DNA from: Stenotrophomonas maltophilia
Lineage (GTDB): Bacteria; Pseudomonadota; Gammaproteobacteria; Xanthomonadales; Xanthomonadaceae
Reading direction: 5' to 3'
Assembly (NCBI RefSeq): GCF_003970865.1
Contig: NZ_RXLZ01000033.1
Location: 1 to 54,552 of the forward strand
DNA: 54,552 nucleotides
In this document: in pieces, positions 34,906-43,488 of the stretch
Numbering within the stretch: the first letter of the stretch is position 1
Layout of the letters: each line of letters begins with the position of its first letter
Made by a program: the position numbers and the translations under genes
Notes under the pieces: generated by a model
What the model saw: only the letters and a program-made list of their open reading frames with translations
Told to the model about the DNA's origin: nothing
Databases searched by the model: none

Positions 34906-35292
34906 ATGTTGCTGGGTCATCCTGTTGGCATGGCACAGCACAACCCGCGAACCCCGTTGTTCGGCATCCGGGGCCCAGGACGGCCCCGGCAGGCGCTGTC
35001 CGTAGCGCCTGCAATCGACCTGCGCGCCGAATACCAGTTCTGGCAGGTCTACGAACGCGTGGTCCGCCCGCTGCCCGGTGGTGGGCTGCCGCAGGCGTGG
35101 CTGGTCTGCCAGAAGGTGTATCGCGACCGCTGGCAGCACCCGGAGGACAGCGACGCGGAGGGACTGTCACGGGTGCTGTTCGGCGACAACATGACGGCTG
35201 GCCGGGCGTCGGAGCTGGCGGAGCTCCATGCGCTGGTCAGCCGTCGGGTGGCATCGCTGGCGAAGCGGGGACGGTTGCATTCGGCAGCCTGA
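34906..35292 (+). CDS. Conserved-looking hypothetical protein
   Basis: This 128-aa cytoplasmic protein has no signal or membrane segment. An N-terminal basic, Pro/Gly-rich stretch (GPGRPRQALSV) precedes a likely helical domain (IDLRAEYQFWQVYERVVRPLPGG, QAWLVCQKVYRDRW, ASELAELHALVSRRVASLAKRGR). A weak AAGG site precedes ATG 34906; ATG 34930 is an alternative. Codon use is like the neighbours. I do not recognise a family. It is bracketed by a hairpin and an inverted SMAG pair. Confidence 0.6.
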   Translation: MLLGHPVGMAQHNPRTPLFGIRGPGRPRQALSVAPAIDLRAEYQFWQVYERVVRPLPGGGLPQAWLVCQKVYRDRWQHPEDSDAEGLSRVLFGDNMTAGRASELAELHALVSRRVASLAKRGRLHSAA

Positions 35293-35304
35293 TGCCTGCC
35301 CTTG

Positions 35305-35392
35305 GTAGGGTCGACTGTTAGTCGACCGCTCTTCGCATCTACCTCTCAGAAGGCCGCGCTTCGTGCGCGAGTCGACCAACGGTCGACTCTAC
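35305..35392. repeat. Inverted SMAG pair with GTCGAC core
   Basis: Units at 35305-35328 (+) and 35370-35392 (-) both carry a GTCGAC core and face each other between the hypothetical gene and comM, which are convergent. Confidence 0.85.
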
Positions 35393-35416
35393 CTATAGCC
35401 AGTCCGACCGAAATTT

Positions 35417-36916
35417 CTAAGGCTTTCCCCGGTCCAACTGCCGATACCCGATCGCTTCAGACAGATGCGCGGTCTGGATCGCTTCACAATCAGCCAGGTC
35501 GGCAATCGTCCGCGCCACCCGCAGGATTCGATGCATCGCACGTGCGGAAAGCTGCAGACGCTCGATGGCCTGCTCCAACAGATCCTGATCGGCCTCGCTC
35601 AGCTTCGTGCACGCCCGCAGCGCCGCTGGCGGCAGATGCGCATTGAGCCCGCCACGCACCTGCTGCCGGGCATGGGCGGCTTCCACCCGTGCACGTACCG
35701 CAGCACTGGGCTCACCCAGTGGCGTGCTCTCCCGCAATTCCACTGCATCCATGCGCGCCACACTGATATGCAGGTCGATACGGTCCAGCAGCGGGCCGGA
35801 CACTCGCGCGCGGTAGCGGTTGATCCGTTCATCGCTGCACAGGCAGCGGTTGCTGCGGTCGCCAGCCCAGCCGCAGGGGCAGGGATTCATCGCCGCCACC
35901 AGCTGGAATCGCGCCGGATACTGCACGCTGCGCGCCGCGCGGGCGATGCGGATGTGGCCGGATTCCAGCGGCTCTCGCAGAGTTTCCAACGCACTGCGGT
36001 TCCATTCCGGCAGCTCGTCCAGGAACAGCACGCCGTGATGGGCCAAGGAGATCTCGCCGGGGCAGGGCGGATTGCCGCCGCCCACCAGCGCCGCCGCGCT
36101 CGCGCTGTGGTGCGGTGAGCGGAACGGCCGTTGCCGCCAGCGCCGCGGATCCAGCCCCTCACCGCTCACCGAGGCAATCGCGGCCAGCTGCAACGCCTCG
36201 GCTTCCTCGGTGTCCGGCAACAGACTGGGCAGGCGCGAGGCCAACAGCGTCTTGCCGCAGCCAGGGCTGCCGATCAGCAGAAGGTGGTGACCACCCGCTG
36301 CGGCAACCTCCAACGCGCGCCGTGCATGTGCCTGCCCGCGCACGTCGGCCAGATCGGGCAGCGGTAACGGTGACGTGTCCACGCGCTCCACGGGTGGCAA
36401 CAAGCGCGGATTGCCCAACCCGGCGCAGCATTCCAGTAGCGTGCGCGCCACGCGCACATCAGCGTGCTCGGCCAGCGCCGCCTCGGCGGCATTGCCGGGC
36501 GGCACCACCAGGATGCGGCCGGCGTCAGCCGCCGCGATCGCCGCCGGCAGCGCTCCGGCCACCGGCCGCAGTTCGCCGGTCAACCCCAGCTCGCCCAGGA
36601 ACTCGTACTGCAGCAGCGACTGCGGATCGACCTGGCCACTGGCCGCAAGAATGCCCAAGGCAATCGCCAGGTCGTAGCGACCACCTTCCTTGGGCAGGTC
36701 GGCAGGCGCCAGATTCAACGTGATGCGCCGCTGCGGAAAGTCGAAGCGCGCGCAGAGCAGGGCGGCACGCACGCGCTCGCGGGATTCGCGCACACTGGTC
36801 TCGGCCAAGCCCACGATCTGGGTGACAGGAAGGCCGCCAGAGAGATGCACTTCCACCCGCACCAGCGGGGCATCGACCCCGGCGCGGGCGCGGCTATGGA
36901 CCAGCGCCAGGCTCAT
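35417..36916 (-). CDS. comM: ComM/YifB Mg-chelatase-like AAA+ helicase
   Basis: ComM is a hexameric helicase that promotes branch migration during natural transformation. It has 499 aa. The N-terminal LonC-like domain (residues ~1-170, with VEVHLSGGLPVTQIVGLAETSVRESRERVRAA) precedes the AAA+ core, with Walker A G216-SPGCGKT-223 and Walker B LFLDELPEW. ARSVQYPARFQLVAAMNPCPCGW and a zinc-like Cys cluster (CPCGW...CLC) follow. The Mg-chelatase C-terminal domain ends LSEAIGYRQLDR. ATG 36916 is the standard MSLALVHSRA start. In many gammaproteobacteria comM neighbours ubiK (yqiC) and glnK. Here ubiK lies about 8.5 kb upstream, on the same strand. Confidence 0.96.
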   Translation of the reverse strand: MSLALVHSRARAGVDAPLVRVEVHLSGGLPVTQIVGLAETSVRESRERVRAALLCARFDFPQRRITLNLAPADLPKEGGRYDLAIALGILAASGQVDPQSLLQYEFLGELGLTGELRPVAGALPAAIAAADAGRILVVPPGNAAEAALAEHADVRVARTLLECCAGLGNPRLLPPVERVDTSPLPLPDLADVRGQAHARRALEVAAAGGHHLLLIGSPGCGKTLLASRLPSLLPDTEEAEALQLAAIASVSGEGLDPRRWRQRPFRSPHHSASAAALVGGGNPPCPGEISLAHHGVLFLDELPEWNRSALETLREPLESGHIRIARAARSVQYPARFQLVAAMNPCPCGWAGDRSNRCLCSDERINRYRARVSGPLLDRIDLHISVARMDAVELRESTPLGEPSAAVRARVEAAHARQQVRGGLNAHLPPAALRACTKLSEADQDLLEQAIERLQLSARAMHRILRVARTIADLADCEAIQTAHLSEAIGYRQLDRGKP

Positions 36917-37345
36917 GTGTGGATTCCTGCAGTCGGGCGCTTGATGATGCGGCAGGTGAGCTGCGGCCAACCATCGGGAATTGCTGGTGAAGCGGCTAGG
37001 GGGATTCCGGCAGACGGTTGGGGCATGTCTTCCTCCTCTGCGGAAACAAGTTTCGGCCATCAAGTGAACGATGGACGCCAATTCGCCGTGTTGCTCAAAT
37101 TGGCGTGCTACTCAAATTGAATGGTGTCGGTTCCACATGGCCACGCATTTCCAAGCGCTACGCCAATTCCACTTGGGGCATCCAGGTGGTGCAACCATGG
37201 ATGCTTCTGGAAGAACAGCGTGGCAACAGCCACCGCTTGATTCACGTCAACCCGCACTGGTTTTCAATGTGACTTCCCCAGCCATCGGGGGCTGTGATAT
37301 GAAGACGGAATCTTGCTGGAAGGCTCTTTCAAGGGGATGGGGAGG
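36917..37345. other. Intergenic upstream of comM and the RHS gene
   Basis: This region of 429 nt separates two divergent genes. Short open frames exist (for example 37018-37272 +) but they show no family pattern or ribosome-binding site. It could hold both promoters or a decayed gene fragment at an island edge. Nothing definite is seen. Confidence 0.4.
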
Positions 37346-38380
37346 ATGGAAACGTTTGAGGAGGCTGATCGTCGTGTTTCCCTCGTCCTTTTGGGGTTGG
37401 CGAAGCGCATTCCCGAACGAGGCCCGGTGGGGGCCTGGCTCTGTTGCACACTACTGATGAGCCTGGCGCTGACGCCATCGGCAAGTGCCGAGACGGTCAC
37501 CTACATTCATACCGATGCGCTTGGTTCGGTGGTTGCCGAGACCGACGCCAATGGCAACGTGGTCAAGCGCTATGACTACGAACCCTATGGGGCCGTTGTT
37601 GGCGGGCAGGCTGCAGATGGACCTGGATATACGGGACACGTGAGCGACGCTGCCACTGGGCTGAGCTACATGCAGCAGCGCTACTATGATCCCCAGTTGG
37701 GACTCTTCCTCTCGGTGGATCCGATCTCTACGCATTCAAGCACGAAACACTTCAATCGATACAGCTACGCTTATGGCAATCCGTACTCCTTCACCGATCC
37801 GGACGGAAGAGTTCCGGTAATGCCATTCATCTACGGTGCCGTCCTGGGCGGCCTCGCAGACATCGCGGTCCAGAAAGCCATGAATCCGGATAAGCCTATC
37901 GACAAAGTGGAGGTTGGCATTGCTGCTGCGGTTGGCTCTGTCTCCGGAGGCGCTGGTGGAGTAGCCGTTGCGGCGGTGGGTTCCGGCACGATTTCGGTAG
38001 GGCGTGCGGTTGCCATACAGACCGTGGTCAATGCGGTGGCGGGCGGTGCTGGCTCCGCCGCAGAGAGTGCAATCAAAGGGCAACCCATCACGGCGGAGGG
38101 CGTCGCTTCAAATGCGATTGGCAGTGCAGCGGGGGGATTGGCAGCCTCCGGGGTTGGCGTTGCCATGGGTGATTTCGCAGGTCCAGCCGCACGGGGATCA
38201 CTCCAACGGCTGAGTCAATCCCGCGGCCCGGGTGGGCCGAACATGGCAAGCGCCACTGCGTCAACTGGAACTGCGATTCCCAGGCAATCGGCACTCCAGG
38301 GTGCGGCGTCCCAAGCGGGCCAAGGCCTGGCGGGAGCAGGGGCGACTGTCGTACAGAAGGACCTGGAGAAGAAAAAATGA
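37346..38380 (+). CDS. Mini-RHS protein (RHS-associated core) with hydrophobic C-terminus
   Basis: This 344-aa protein is built around a single RHS-associated core (residues ~50-155). It has ETVTYIHTDALGSVVAETDANGNVVKRYDYEPYGAVV, GYTGHVSDAATGLSYMQQRYYDPQLGLFLSVDPIS and FNRYSYAYGNPYSFTDPDGR. A signal-like hydrophobic segment (WLCCTLLMSLALTPSASA) directly precedes the core, and the long YD-repeat barrel of full RHS proteins is missing. The C-terminal ~180 residues are Ala/Gly/Val-rich and helical, unlike any toxin I know. AAGGGG lies 9 nt before ATG 37346. It overlaps the next gene (ATGA). It may be a secreted effector with a membrane-active tail, or a remnant retained under selection. Confidence 0.8.
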   Translation: METFEEADRRVSLVLLGLAKRIPERGPVGAWLCCTLLMSLALTPSASAETVTYIHTDALGSVVAETDANGNVVKRYDYEPYGAVVGGQAADGPGYTGHVSDAATGLSYMQQRYYDPQLGLFLSVDPISTHSSTKHFNRYSYAYGNPYSFTDPDGRVPVMPFIYGAVLGGLADIAVQKAMNPDKPIDKVEVGIAAAVGSVSGGAGGVAVAAVGSGTISVGRAVAIQTVVNAVAGGAGSAAESAIKGQPITAEGVASNAIGSAAGGLAASGVGVAMGDFAGPAARGSLQRLSQSRGPGGPNMASATASTGTAIPRQSALQGAASQAGQGLAGAGATVVQKDLEKKK

Positions 38381-38586
38381 GTCCCTTGTTGAAAGGCCTC
38401 ATAGGCACTCAGCTTCTCGCTGCGGTCTTTGGTGCTTCTTACTTCGCAGTTCTCACGTACCGCAGTTACCCGGACGCTATGCATACGGGATTGCGTATTT
38501 GGGGCTACTTCGCGGTGATCTTCCTATTCCTTCATCTGTTTCTTGCGCTGAAGCAGTGGTGGGAAAATTCGCGTCGAAGGCGATAG
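38377..38586 (+). CDS. Small two-helix membrane protein, candidate immunity partner
   Basis: This 69-aa membrane protein has two helices (GLIGTQLLAAVFGASYFAVL and IWGYFAVIFLFLHLFLAL) and a basic tail (KQWWENSRRRR). The ATG overlaps the RHS stop codon (ATGA), so it is translationally coupled to the RHS protein. Coupling, small size and membrane location fit an immunity protein against a membrane-acting C-terminus, but this is inference. I do not recognise the family. Confidence 0.65.
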   Translation: MSPLLKGLIGTQLLAAVFGASYFAVLTYRSYPDAMHTGLRIWGYFAVIFLFLHLFLALKQWWENSRRRR

Positions 38587-38717
38587 GCGTGCCCCCTTCC
38601 GTGATCTCGTTTGCACCAGAGAACAAGTCACCCAATGGGTGGCTTGTGCTTTTTGCGGGGAGGTGCACCGGGCTGCAAGTGAAAGCATGCCCATCTCTAC
38701 ATCAGCTGCTGGAAAAA

Positions 38718-39077
38718 ATGCGTTCACTGCAGGTCCATCGCGGCTTGCGTGTACTGATGGCCCTCTCGCTTGCCATGGGCCTGCCGGGGTGCCGGGATGA
38801 GGTGGAGAGTTCAACGTATCCCATTGGCCAGACGGGGGAGACGTGCACCGCCTTCAAGGGCTTCGACCGCCAGCCGCCTGAAGTAGTTGTGGCCGAGCTT
38901 GCCAAGCGAGGGTTGGATAGTCGCCGATTGGTGCATAGGACAGTCTGCGGCTCGATCACCAGCAGGGACATTCTCCCCGCAGGGGCGTCGATCGATCGGA
39001 TACCTCCGCCAGACGCATATTTAAACGTCCGCATGTGGGAGGACGGCTCGGTTTCCGTCAGTACAGACCGCCCATGA
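38718..39077 (+). CDS. Putative lipoprotein, unknown
   Basis: This 119-aa protein has a lipoprotein-type signal (GLRVLMALSLAMGLPGC; the lipobox LPGC is slightly unusual). The mature part contains GQTGETCTAFKGFDRQPPEVVVAELAKRGLDSRRLVHRTVCGSITSRDILPAGASIDR, with two Cys that could pair. The start is at ATG 38718, where the signal begins. It lies 131 bp after the small membrane protein and may belong to the same unit. I do not recognise the family. Confidence 0.6.
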   Translation: MRSLQVHRGLRVLMALSLAMGLPGCRDEVESSTYPIGQTGETCTAFKGFDRQPPEVVVAELAKRGLDSRRLVHRTVCGSITSRDILPAGASIDRIPPPDAYLNVRMWEDGSVSVSTDRP

Positions 39078-39288
39078 CGTTGGCGCCGCCCTTGATGATC
39101 GAGCATCGGGCGAACAGACAGAAGTACGGATGGGCTCGCAGGCGGGGCGAGTGGCACCCAGTCAACGCCATGGACTCGCCCCAATACCGTGGCAGAATCG
39201 GCGCTGGCCGGCCCCGTGCCCCTCTACGGCGCCAGGCAGATCCACAACGCGACGCAGTGCCCTCCGCCGTCAGTGCCCAGGAGATCCC

Positions 39289-40836
39289 GTGCGATATTCG
39301 ATACGACTCGCTGTTGCATGCGTCATTTCCGTGGCGGCATCCGGCTGCGCAGGCATTCCCGATGCAGCCGCACAGGAACCCTATTGGCCGACGCAGGGAT
39401 GGCGCCATTCCTCCCCGGAAGCCCAAGGGATGGATTCTGAAGTGCTGGCCAACGCCTTCGACTACGTGCGCGAGCACCAGACGCCCATCCACAGCCTGAC
39501 CATCATCCGCAACGGCTATGTGGTGGTGGATGCCTATTTCTGGCCGTTCCAGAAAGGGCAGTACCACGATGTTGCGTCGGTGACGAAGAGTGTCACCACC
39601 ACGCTGGCGGGCATCGCGATCGGCAAGCACGCGCTGGAACTGCACCAGCCGCTGACGTCGGTCTTCGGCGCTCAGGGCATCGCGAATCTGGACGAGCGGA
39701 AGAAGCGCGTGACCCTCGAGCACCTGATGACGATGTCCTCCGGGTTGGACTGCGATGCCAGCCAGGGAGAAATCACGCTATCGCGGATGAGGCAGAGCAG
39801 CGATTGGAGGCGGTTCATGCTGGACCTGCCGATGCGCGACGAGCCCGGGAGCCATTTCGAATACTGCTCCGGCGGCATGCATCTGCTCTCTGCGGCGATC
39901 ACCAAGGCGACGGGCCAGAGTGCGTTCGACTTCGCCCGTCGCGAGTTGTTTGGACCACTCGGCATCAACCATGCGGCCTGGCCAGCCGATGGCCACGGGG
40001 TTTCGTATGGATGGGGCGATCTTCACCTTGAGCCCCTGGACATGGCGAAGCTGGGCTACCTCTGGTTGAACGATGGCCGTTGGGAGGGCCGGCAACTCGT
40101 CCCGGCAGCATGGATGCGTGCTGCGGTCCGGCCGCAGGCGCAGCTGGAAGGTAGCGACGAGCAGTACGGGTACGGTCTTTGGCTGCAGCCGAACAGGAAG
40201 CCGTCGCTGTTCGAGGCCAATGGCCGCGGTGGCCAACGTATCAGCGTCAGTCCAGAGAAGAATATCGTCGTCGTGTTCACCGGCGGGACGTTCGAACCCG
40301 GCGATATCGGCGCCTTCATTCTTACGTCGCTCACGTCTGACCAACCCTTGCCGGAGAATCCAGCGGCGGTGGCGCGATTGGAGGCCGCGGTGAACGACGC
40401 GGCAAAACCGCCCCCGCCGGTATCGTTCATGCCGCCACTGGCACGCACGGTGTCCGGCAAGCGGTACGTACTGTCGGAGAACCCGCTTGGCGCGAAGTCG
40501 CTGATGCTCACGTTCTCGGGTGCAGAAGTGGCGCAGCTTCAGCTTGAATTGAACAGCCGCCACGAGCCATCCCGGCCGGTTGGGTTGGATGGCACTCCGC
40601 GCGTGTCGGCCAACGGCAATTCTGGTTTGCCCGTGGCGGTAGGTGGCAGGTGGGAGAGCAGCAACACCTTTGTCTTCGACTACAACGAGATCGGAAACAT
40701 CAACGTGTTCCGGTTCCGGCTGACGTTCTCGGGTGACGACATCGTTGTGGACCTAAGCGAGCGATCGCAGGTGATTCAACCTGCGCGATTCCGGGGCACG
40801 TCAGGTAGCCGGGCGGCGCCTGAGCAGGTTCACTGA
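39289..40836 (+). CDS. Class C beta-lactamase-like serine hydrolase lipoprotein
   Basis: This 515-aa serine hydrolase has a lipoprotein signal ending SVAASGC (Cys 20). The catalytic SxxK is S97-V-T-K100 in DVASVTKSVTTTLAGIAIGK. The second motif is Y-x-S in FEYCSGGMHLLS, and the third is G-R-G-G-Q in FEANGRGGQRISVSP, matching the class C/esterase group. About 120 residues after the hydrolase domain form a beta-rich C-terminal domain (LMLTFSGAEVAQLQLEL, NINVFRFRLTFSGDDIVVDLSE). The start is GTG 39289, with AGGAG 6 nt upstream, an excellent site. Whether it acts on beta-lactams, D-peptides or esters cannot be told. Confidence 0.9.
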   Translation: MRYSIRLAVACVISVAASGCAGIPDAAAQEPYWPTQGWRHSSPEAQGMDSEVLANAFDYVREHQTPIHSLTIIRNGYVVVDAYFWPFQKGQYHDVASVTKSVTTTLAGIAIGKHALELHQPLTSVFGAQGIANLDERKKRVTLEHLMTMSSGLDCDASQGEITLSRMRQSSDWRRFMLDLPMRDEPGSHFEYCSGGMHLLSAAITKATGQSAFDFARRELFGPLGINHAAWPADGHGVSYGWGDLHLEPLDMAKLGYLWLNDGRWEGRQLVPAAWMRAAVRPQAQLEGSDEQYGYGLWLQPNRKPSLFEANGRGGQRISVSPEKNIVVVFTGGTFEPGDIGAFILTSLTSDQPLPENPAAVARLEAAVNDAAKPPPPVSFMPPLARTVSGKRYVLSENPLGAKSLMLTFSGAEVAQLQLELNSRHEPSRPVGLDGTPRVSANGNSGLPVAVGGRWESSNTFVFDYNEIGNINVFRFRLTFSGDDIVVDLSERSQVIQPARFRGTSGSRAAPEQVH

Positions 40837-40894
40837 CGCAGCCTTGGCGTGGAAGCGGGAGTGAAAAACCGGCTTTCGCTGGGTGCTGCGGCCG

Positions 40895-41416
40895 CTATCT
40901 CCCGTTGGCTGCAGTTCGCGGCCCAGCCTGGCGGTGGGCCGGTGCCCCAAGCAGGCACCGCTGCTCATCCAGCACCAACCCATTGAAGCGCCCAAACCGC
41001 GTCTCAATCCACGAAGGCCCCGCACTTTCCACCAGCAATCGCCCCTGGCTCTGGTGCAGATCCAGCCAACGCTCGAAGCTGGTGCGCAGACGCTCGATGT
41101 CCGGCGCCCGCCAGCGTGCATCGGCGGGCATCCGTATCAGTACACGCGAGGGCGCGTTCTCCACATCCATCACCAGCACGCCCTTGCATCGGATCTCGAA
41201 GGACGTTGCTCTGGCATGGCGTGTGTGCAGTTCAAAGCCCTCGTGTGTCTTCGCGGTCACAAAGCCGAGAGCATCACTGTGCAGCAGGCGGTAATCGGCT
41301 GGCTGCAGCTTCTTGTAGGCCCACACCTGATCGCCCGCAGGCTCGGGCCACTCCATCCACATCGCGCCGATCACTGCGATGCACACCGTTGCAGCGGCAA
41401 GGCCGTGTTTCTTCAT
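40895..41416 (-). CDS. Hypothetical exported or anchored protein
   Basis: This 173-aa protein has an N-terminal hydrophobic segment (MKKHGLAAATVCIAVIGAMWM). Its alpha/beta body contains QVWAYKKLQPADYRLLHSDALGFVTAKTHEGFELHTRH, EIRCKGVLVMDVENAPSRVLI and IETRFGRFNGLVLDEQRCLLG, ending basic. It is convergent with the serine hydrolase, and 45 bp separate it from the next minus-strand gene. I do not recognise a family. Confidence 0.55.
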   Translation of the reverse strand: MKKHGLAAATVCIAVIGAMWMEWPEPAGDQVWAYKKLQPADYRLLHSDALGFVTAKTHEGFELHTRHARATSFEIRCKGVLVMDVENAPSRVLIRMPADARWRAPDIERLRTSFERWLDLHQSQGRLLVESAGPSWIETRFGRFNGLVLDEQRCLLGAPAHRQAGPRTAANGR

Positions 41417-41461
41417 TCCTCCCCCCGCACACAGGCAGAAAACTGCGCACCATAGGCGCGC

Positions 41462-41818
41462 TCAGTCCTTGGGTCGCATCCGCTCGTGGATGAAGGCGGT
41501 CGGCGCCAGATCGGCCATCACCAGCGCCTCCATCACCCGGTCGCCCACGTACTGTTCGGGCTCACCGTTCTGGCGCGTGCGCTCGGCCGCCAGCAGGATC
41601 TCCTGCACGATGCGCTGGCCTGTGAGTGCGCAGTCGGCGTCGGACAACTGCATCTGCCGGCTGCGCAGGTGATGCCGCTCGGGCCAGGGTTGTCCGTCGG
41701 CCGCAGCGCCCGCGCCGATGGCGTGCAGGATGGCGATGAGGCTGTTGGGGTCCGGGGCCGGAGCGGCCGAGGGTGCTTCCTGGATGGGGCGCGGGGGCGG
41801 GGAGTGCGGCGTGGTCAT
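41462..41818 (-). CDS. Unrecognised 118-aa protein downstream of a structured leader
   Basis: This soluble protein has a Pro-rich N-terminal ~25 residues and a helical domain (LIAILHAIGAGAAADG, CALTGQRIVQEILLAAERTRQNGEPEQYVGDRVMEALVMADLAPTAF). There is no signal or membrane segment. GGAG lies 7 nt before ATG 41818. Its most notable feature is the upstream ~290-nt chain of strong hairpins, which its mRNA would carry. I do not recognise a family. Confidence 0.6.
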   Translation of the reverse strand: MTTPHSPPPRPIQEAPSAAPAPDPNSLIAILHAIGAGAAADGQPWPERHHLRSRQMQLSDADCALTGQRIVQEILLAAERTRQNGEPEQYVGDRVMEALVMADLAPTAFIHERMRPKD

Positions 41819-41845
41819 GGCGGGCTCCGTGCATGCAGGCAGAAG

Positions 41846-42133
41846 CCGCCACCGATAAAGGTGGCGGGCAGGGCGTGGCTCGAAAACCGGTTGCTAGACA
41901 AAGCCGGCGGGCACGAGGCCCCCACGCCCCGCCCGCCATAGCCGGCAGACGGATTGCCAGCCGGCACCACGCGCGGTGGTGCCGGCTGGCAAGCGCAAAC
42001 TTACGTCTAGCAATCCGGGTTTTCGAGTCCCGACCACCGATGCACGGTGGCGCAGTAACGATTACCTGCTGTTGTGCGGAATGCCAACGGGTAGGGGTCA
42101 ATGCCGCCAAAACCCGAGACGCTTTTGGCATTG
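41846..42133 (-). ncRNA. Candidate structured RNA / 5' leader with a three-way junction
   Basis: Read on the minus strand, four structural elements follow one another. Hairpin A (42099-42133) is CAATGCC..GGCGGCATTG-type. Hairpin B (42034-42050) is CCACCG/CGGTGG. A long closing stem then forms between GTCTAGCAATCCGGGTTTTC.. (42005-42027) and its partner at 41879-41899, pairing ~21 bases with two bulges. Inside that stem lie a perfect 17-bp hairpin (41954-41992, 5-nt loop) and a GC hairpin (41903-41946), giving a three-way junction. A final 8-bp hairpin (41846-41867) sits 28 nt before the start codon. The function and strand are inferred from position only. Confidence 0.5.
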
Positions 42134-42464
42134 TCGCATAGCACCGGAAGAGGCGAGAGCCTTGGCGTGCTAGGCGGAACGTCGCTTCTGGAACGGAGTC
42201 GTCAGAACCTTCCGTTGGAGATGCAAGGCGCGGCAAATGCGACAGCCCTCGCCCATCGGGCATGTGTGATCGCTCATGCAACCGAACCGCTGCGACACCC
42301 GCTAGATGGTTTAAATGACTTCTTGCCTATTGAACCTACCGAGTGCCGCGCGCAATCTGACTACTGCTGTAGTCAATCAGGATCGTCCTGCCCGCAGTAG
42401 GAAGGTTCTGCAGCGTTCGATTGGATTCCACCCACTGGCGCAGGCCAAACAAGGACCACTGTAC
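42134..42464. other. Intergenic upstream of the DUF998 gene
   Basis: Between the hairpin chain and GTG 42465 I see no convincing gene. It presumably contains the promoters of the divergent 41818 and 42465 genes. Confidence 0.4.
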
Positions 42465-43067
42465 GTGTCACGCCGCAGCCGACTGCTTCTCTGCGCGGGT
42501 CTGGTCCCGCTTCCGTGGTTCCTGTTCTGGACCAGCGTTGCCGCCGTCTTTGCGCCGGGCTACAACCCGCTTGCACAGCACGCCAGCGAGCTGCTGCAGG
42601 CGCCAACGCTTGCAAGCATCTGCGGCAGGATCGCGGCTATCGGCTCCGGTGTGGGCTTCGTGGCGTTTGCCATCGGGGCATGGTGGGAGTCCGGCCGCCG
42701 GATTGCCCTAGGCGCGATCTGCTGGATGATCTTTGGCATCTCCATGCTGACCAACGGGCTCTGGCCCATGGGCCATCCGATGCACGGCTTCTACACCATC
42801 GGTATCGCAAACATCATTGCACCGGCGATGTCGCACATCGAATTGAGCGCGTGGTCTGCCAACCGAAGGGCGTATGCCGTGACCGCTGTGGTGAGCATCG
42901 GGGGCATCGTCTATCTCTGGTTGAACGTGGTGGGGGCGGATCCGGAGGGCTTCCGGGGGCTGACACAGCGCCTGTTCTCGTCGATCAACTCGCTGTGGCC
43001 ATTCCTGGTGGCGCTGTACCTGCTGCGCAGGGATTCAAGCGCGCTGAAGGCGCAGCCGACGTATTGA
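42465..43067 (+). CDS. DUF998-like membrane protein
   Basis: This 200-aa membrane protein has six predicted helices and fits DUF998: FWTSVAAVFAPGYNPLAQHASELLQ near the N-terminus, GVGFVAFAIGAWW, GISMLTNGLWPMGHPMHGFYTIGIANIIAPAMSHIEL in the centre and AVTAVVSIGGIVYLWLNVVG later. GTG 42465 is chosen with AAGGA about 10 nt upstream; the longer in-frame ATG start adds a non-hydrophobic leader of doubtful value. The function is unknown. Confidence 0.75.
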   Translation: MSRRSRLLLCAGLVPLPWFLFWTSVAAVFAPGYNPLAQHASELLQAPTLASICGRIAAIGSGVGFVAFAIGAWWESGRRIALGAICWMIFGISMLTNGLWPMGHPMHGFYTIGIANIIAPAMSHIELSAWSANRRAYAVTAVVSIGGIVYLWLNVVGADPEGFRGLTQRLFSSINSLWPFLVALYLLRRDSSALKAQPTY

Positions 43068-43122
43068 TGGGCGGGCGTGCAGGCACATGGACGACCATTG
43101 AGCATGTGGGGTTGAGAAGGGG

Positions 43123-43488
43123 ATGAAGATTTTTCGCCGTCAGCTGATCTATGTTCAAGTGCACCAGGACCACTTCATTGCCCGCGTGGTCGGTGGAGAC
43201 AGGACCATCCGTCGCCAGTGTCATGCCCTTGGCAATCGCGCGGGTCCGATCAAGGACTTCTCTACCCTCCAGCCCCAGCTCAAGGCGATCTTCTCGGAAC
43301 TCCTGCCTGGGCTCTCTCTCGTCAGGCCGTGGGGGATTCTGCACTTTGCCCCGGTTGAGTACCCGATCACGAAGGAAGAACTGGCTGGGTTTCAGAAGGC
43401 TGCCATGCGAAGTGGTGTGAGCTTCTGTTTTCTCTCCACGTGGGAGCAGCAGCATGAAGACAAGGATCTGTTGGAAATGTTCAAGTAG
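43123..43488 (+). CDS. Small hypothetical protein (possible actin-fold fragment)
   Basis: This 121-aa soluble protein starts MKIFRRQLIYVQVHQDHFIARVVGGDRTI and contains LKAIFSELLPGLSLVRPWGILHFAPVEYPITKEELAGFQKAAMRSGVSFCFLS. The beginning resembles the first strands of MreB-like small proteins, but the nucleotide-binding motifs are not evident. Its base composition is lower in GC than the core genes. GAGAAGGGG abuts the ATG. The assignment is weak. Confidence 0.5.
   Translation: MKIFRRQLIYVQVHQDHFIARVVGGDRTIRRQCHALGNRAGPIKDFSTLQPQLKAIFSELLPGLSLVRPWGILHFAPVEYPITKEELAGFQKAAMRSGVSFCFLSTWEQQHEDKDLLEMFK

Noticed and set aside
41879..42027. Long inverted repeat considered as an integron attC or an insertion-sequence end pair
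   Set aside because: The GTTRRRY core is missing, no transposase lies between the arms and the interior is only hairpins.
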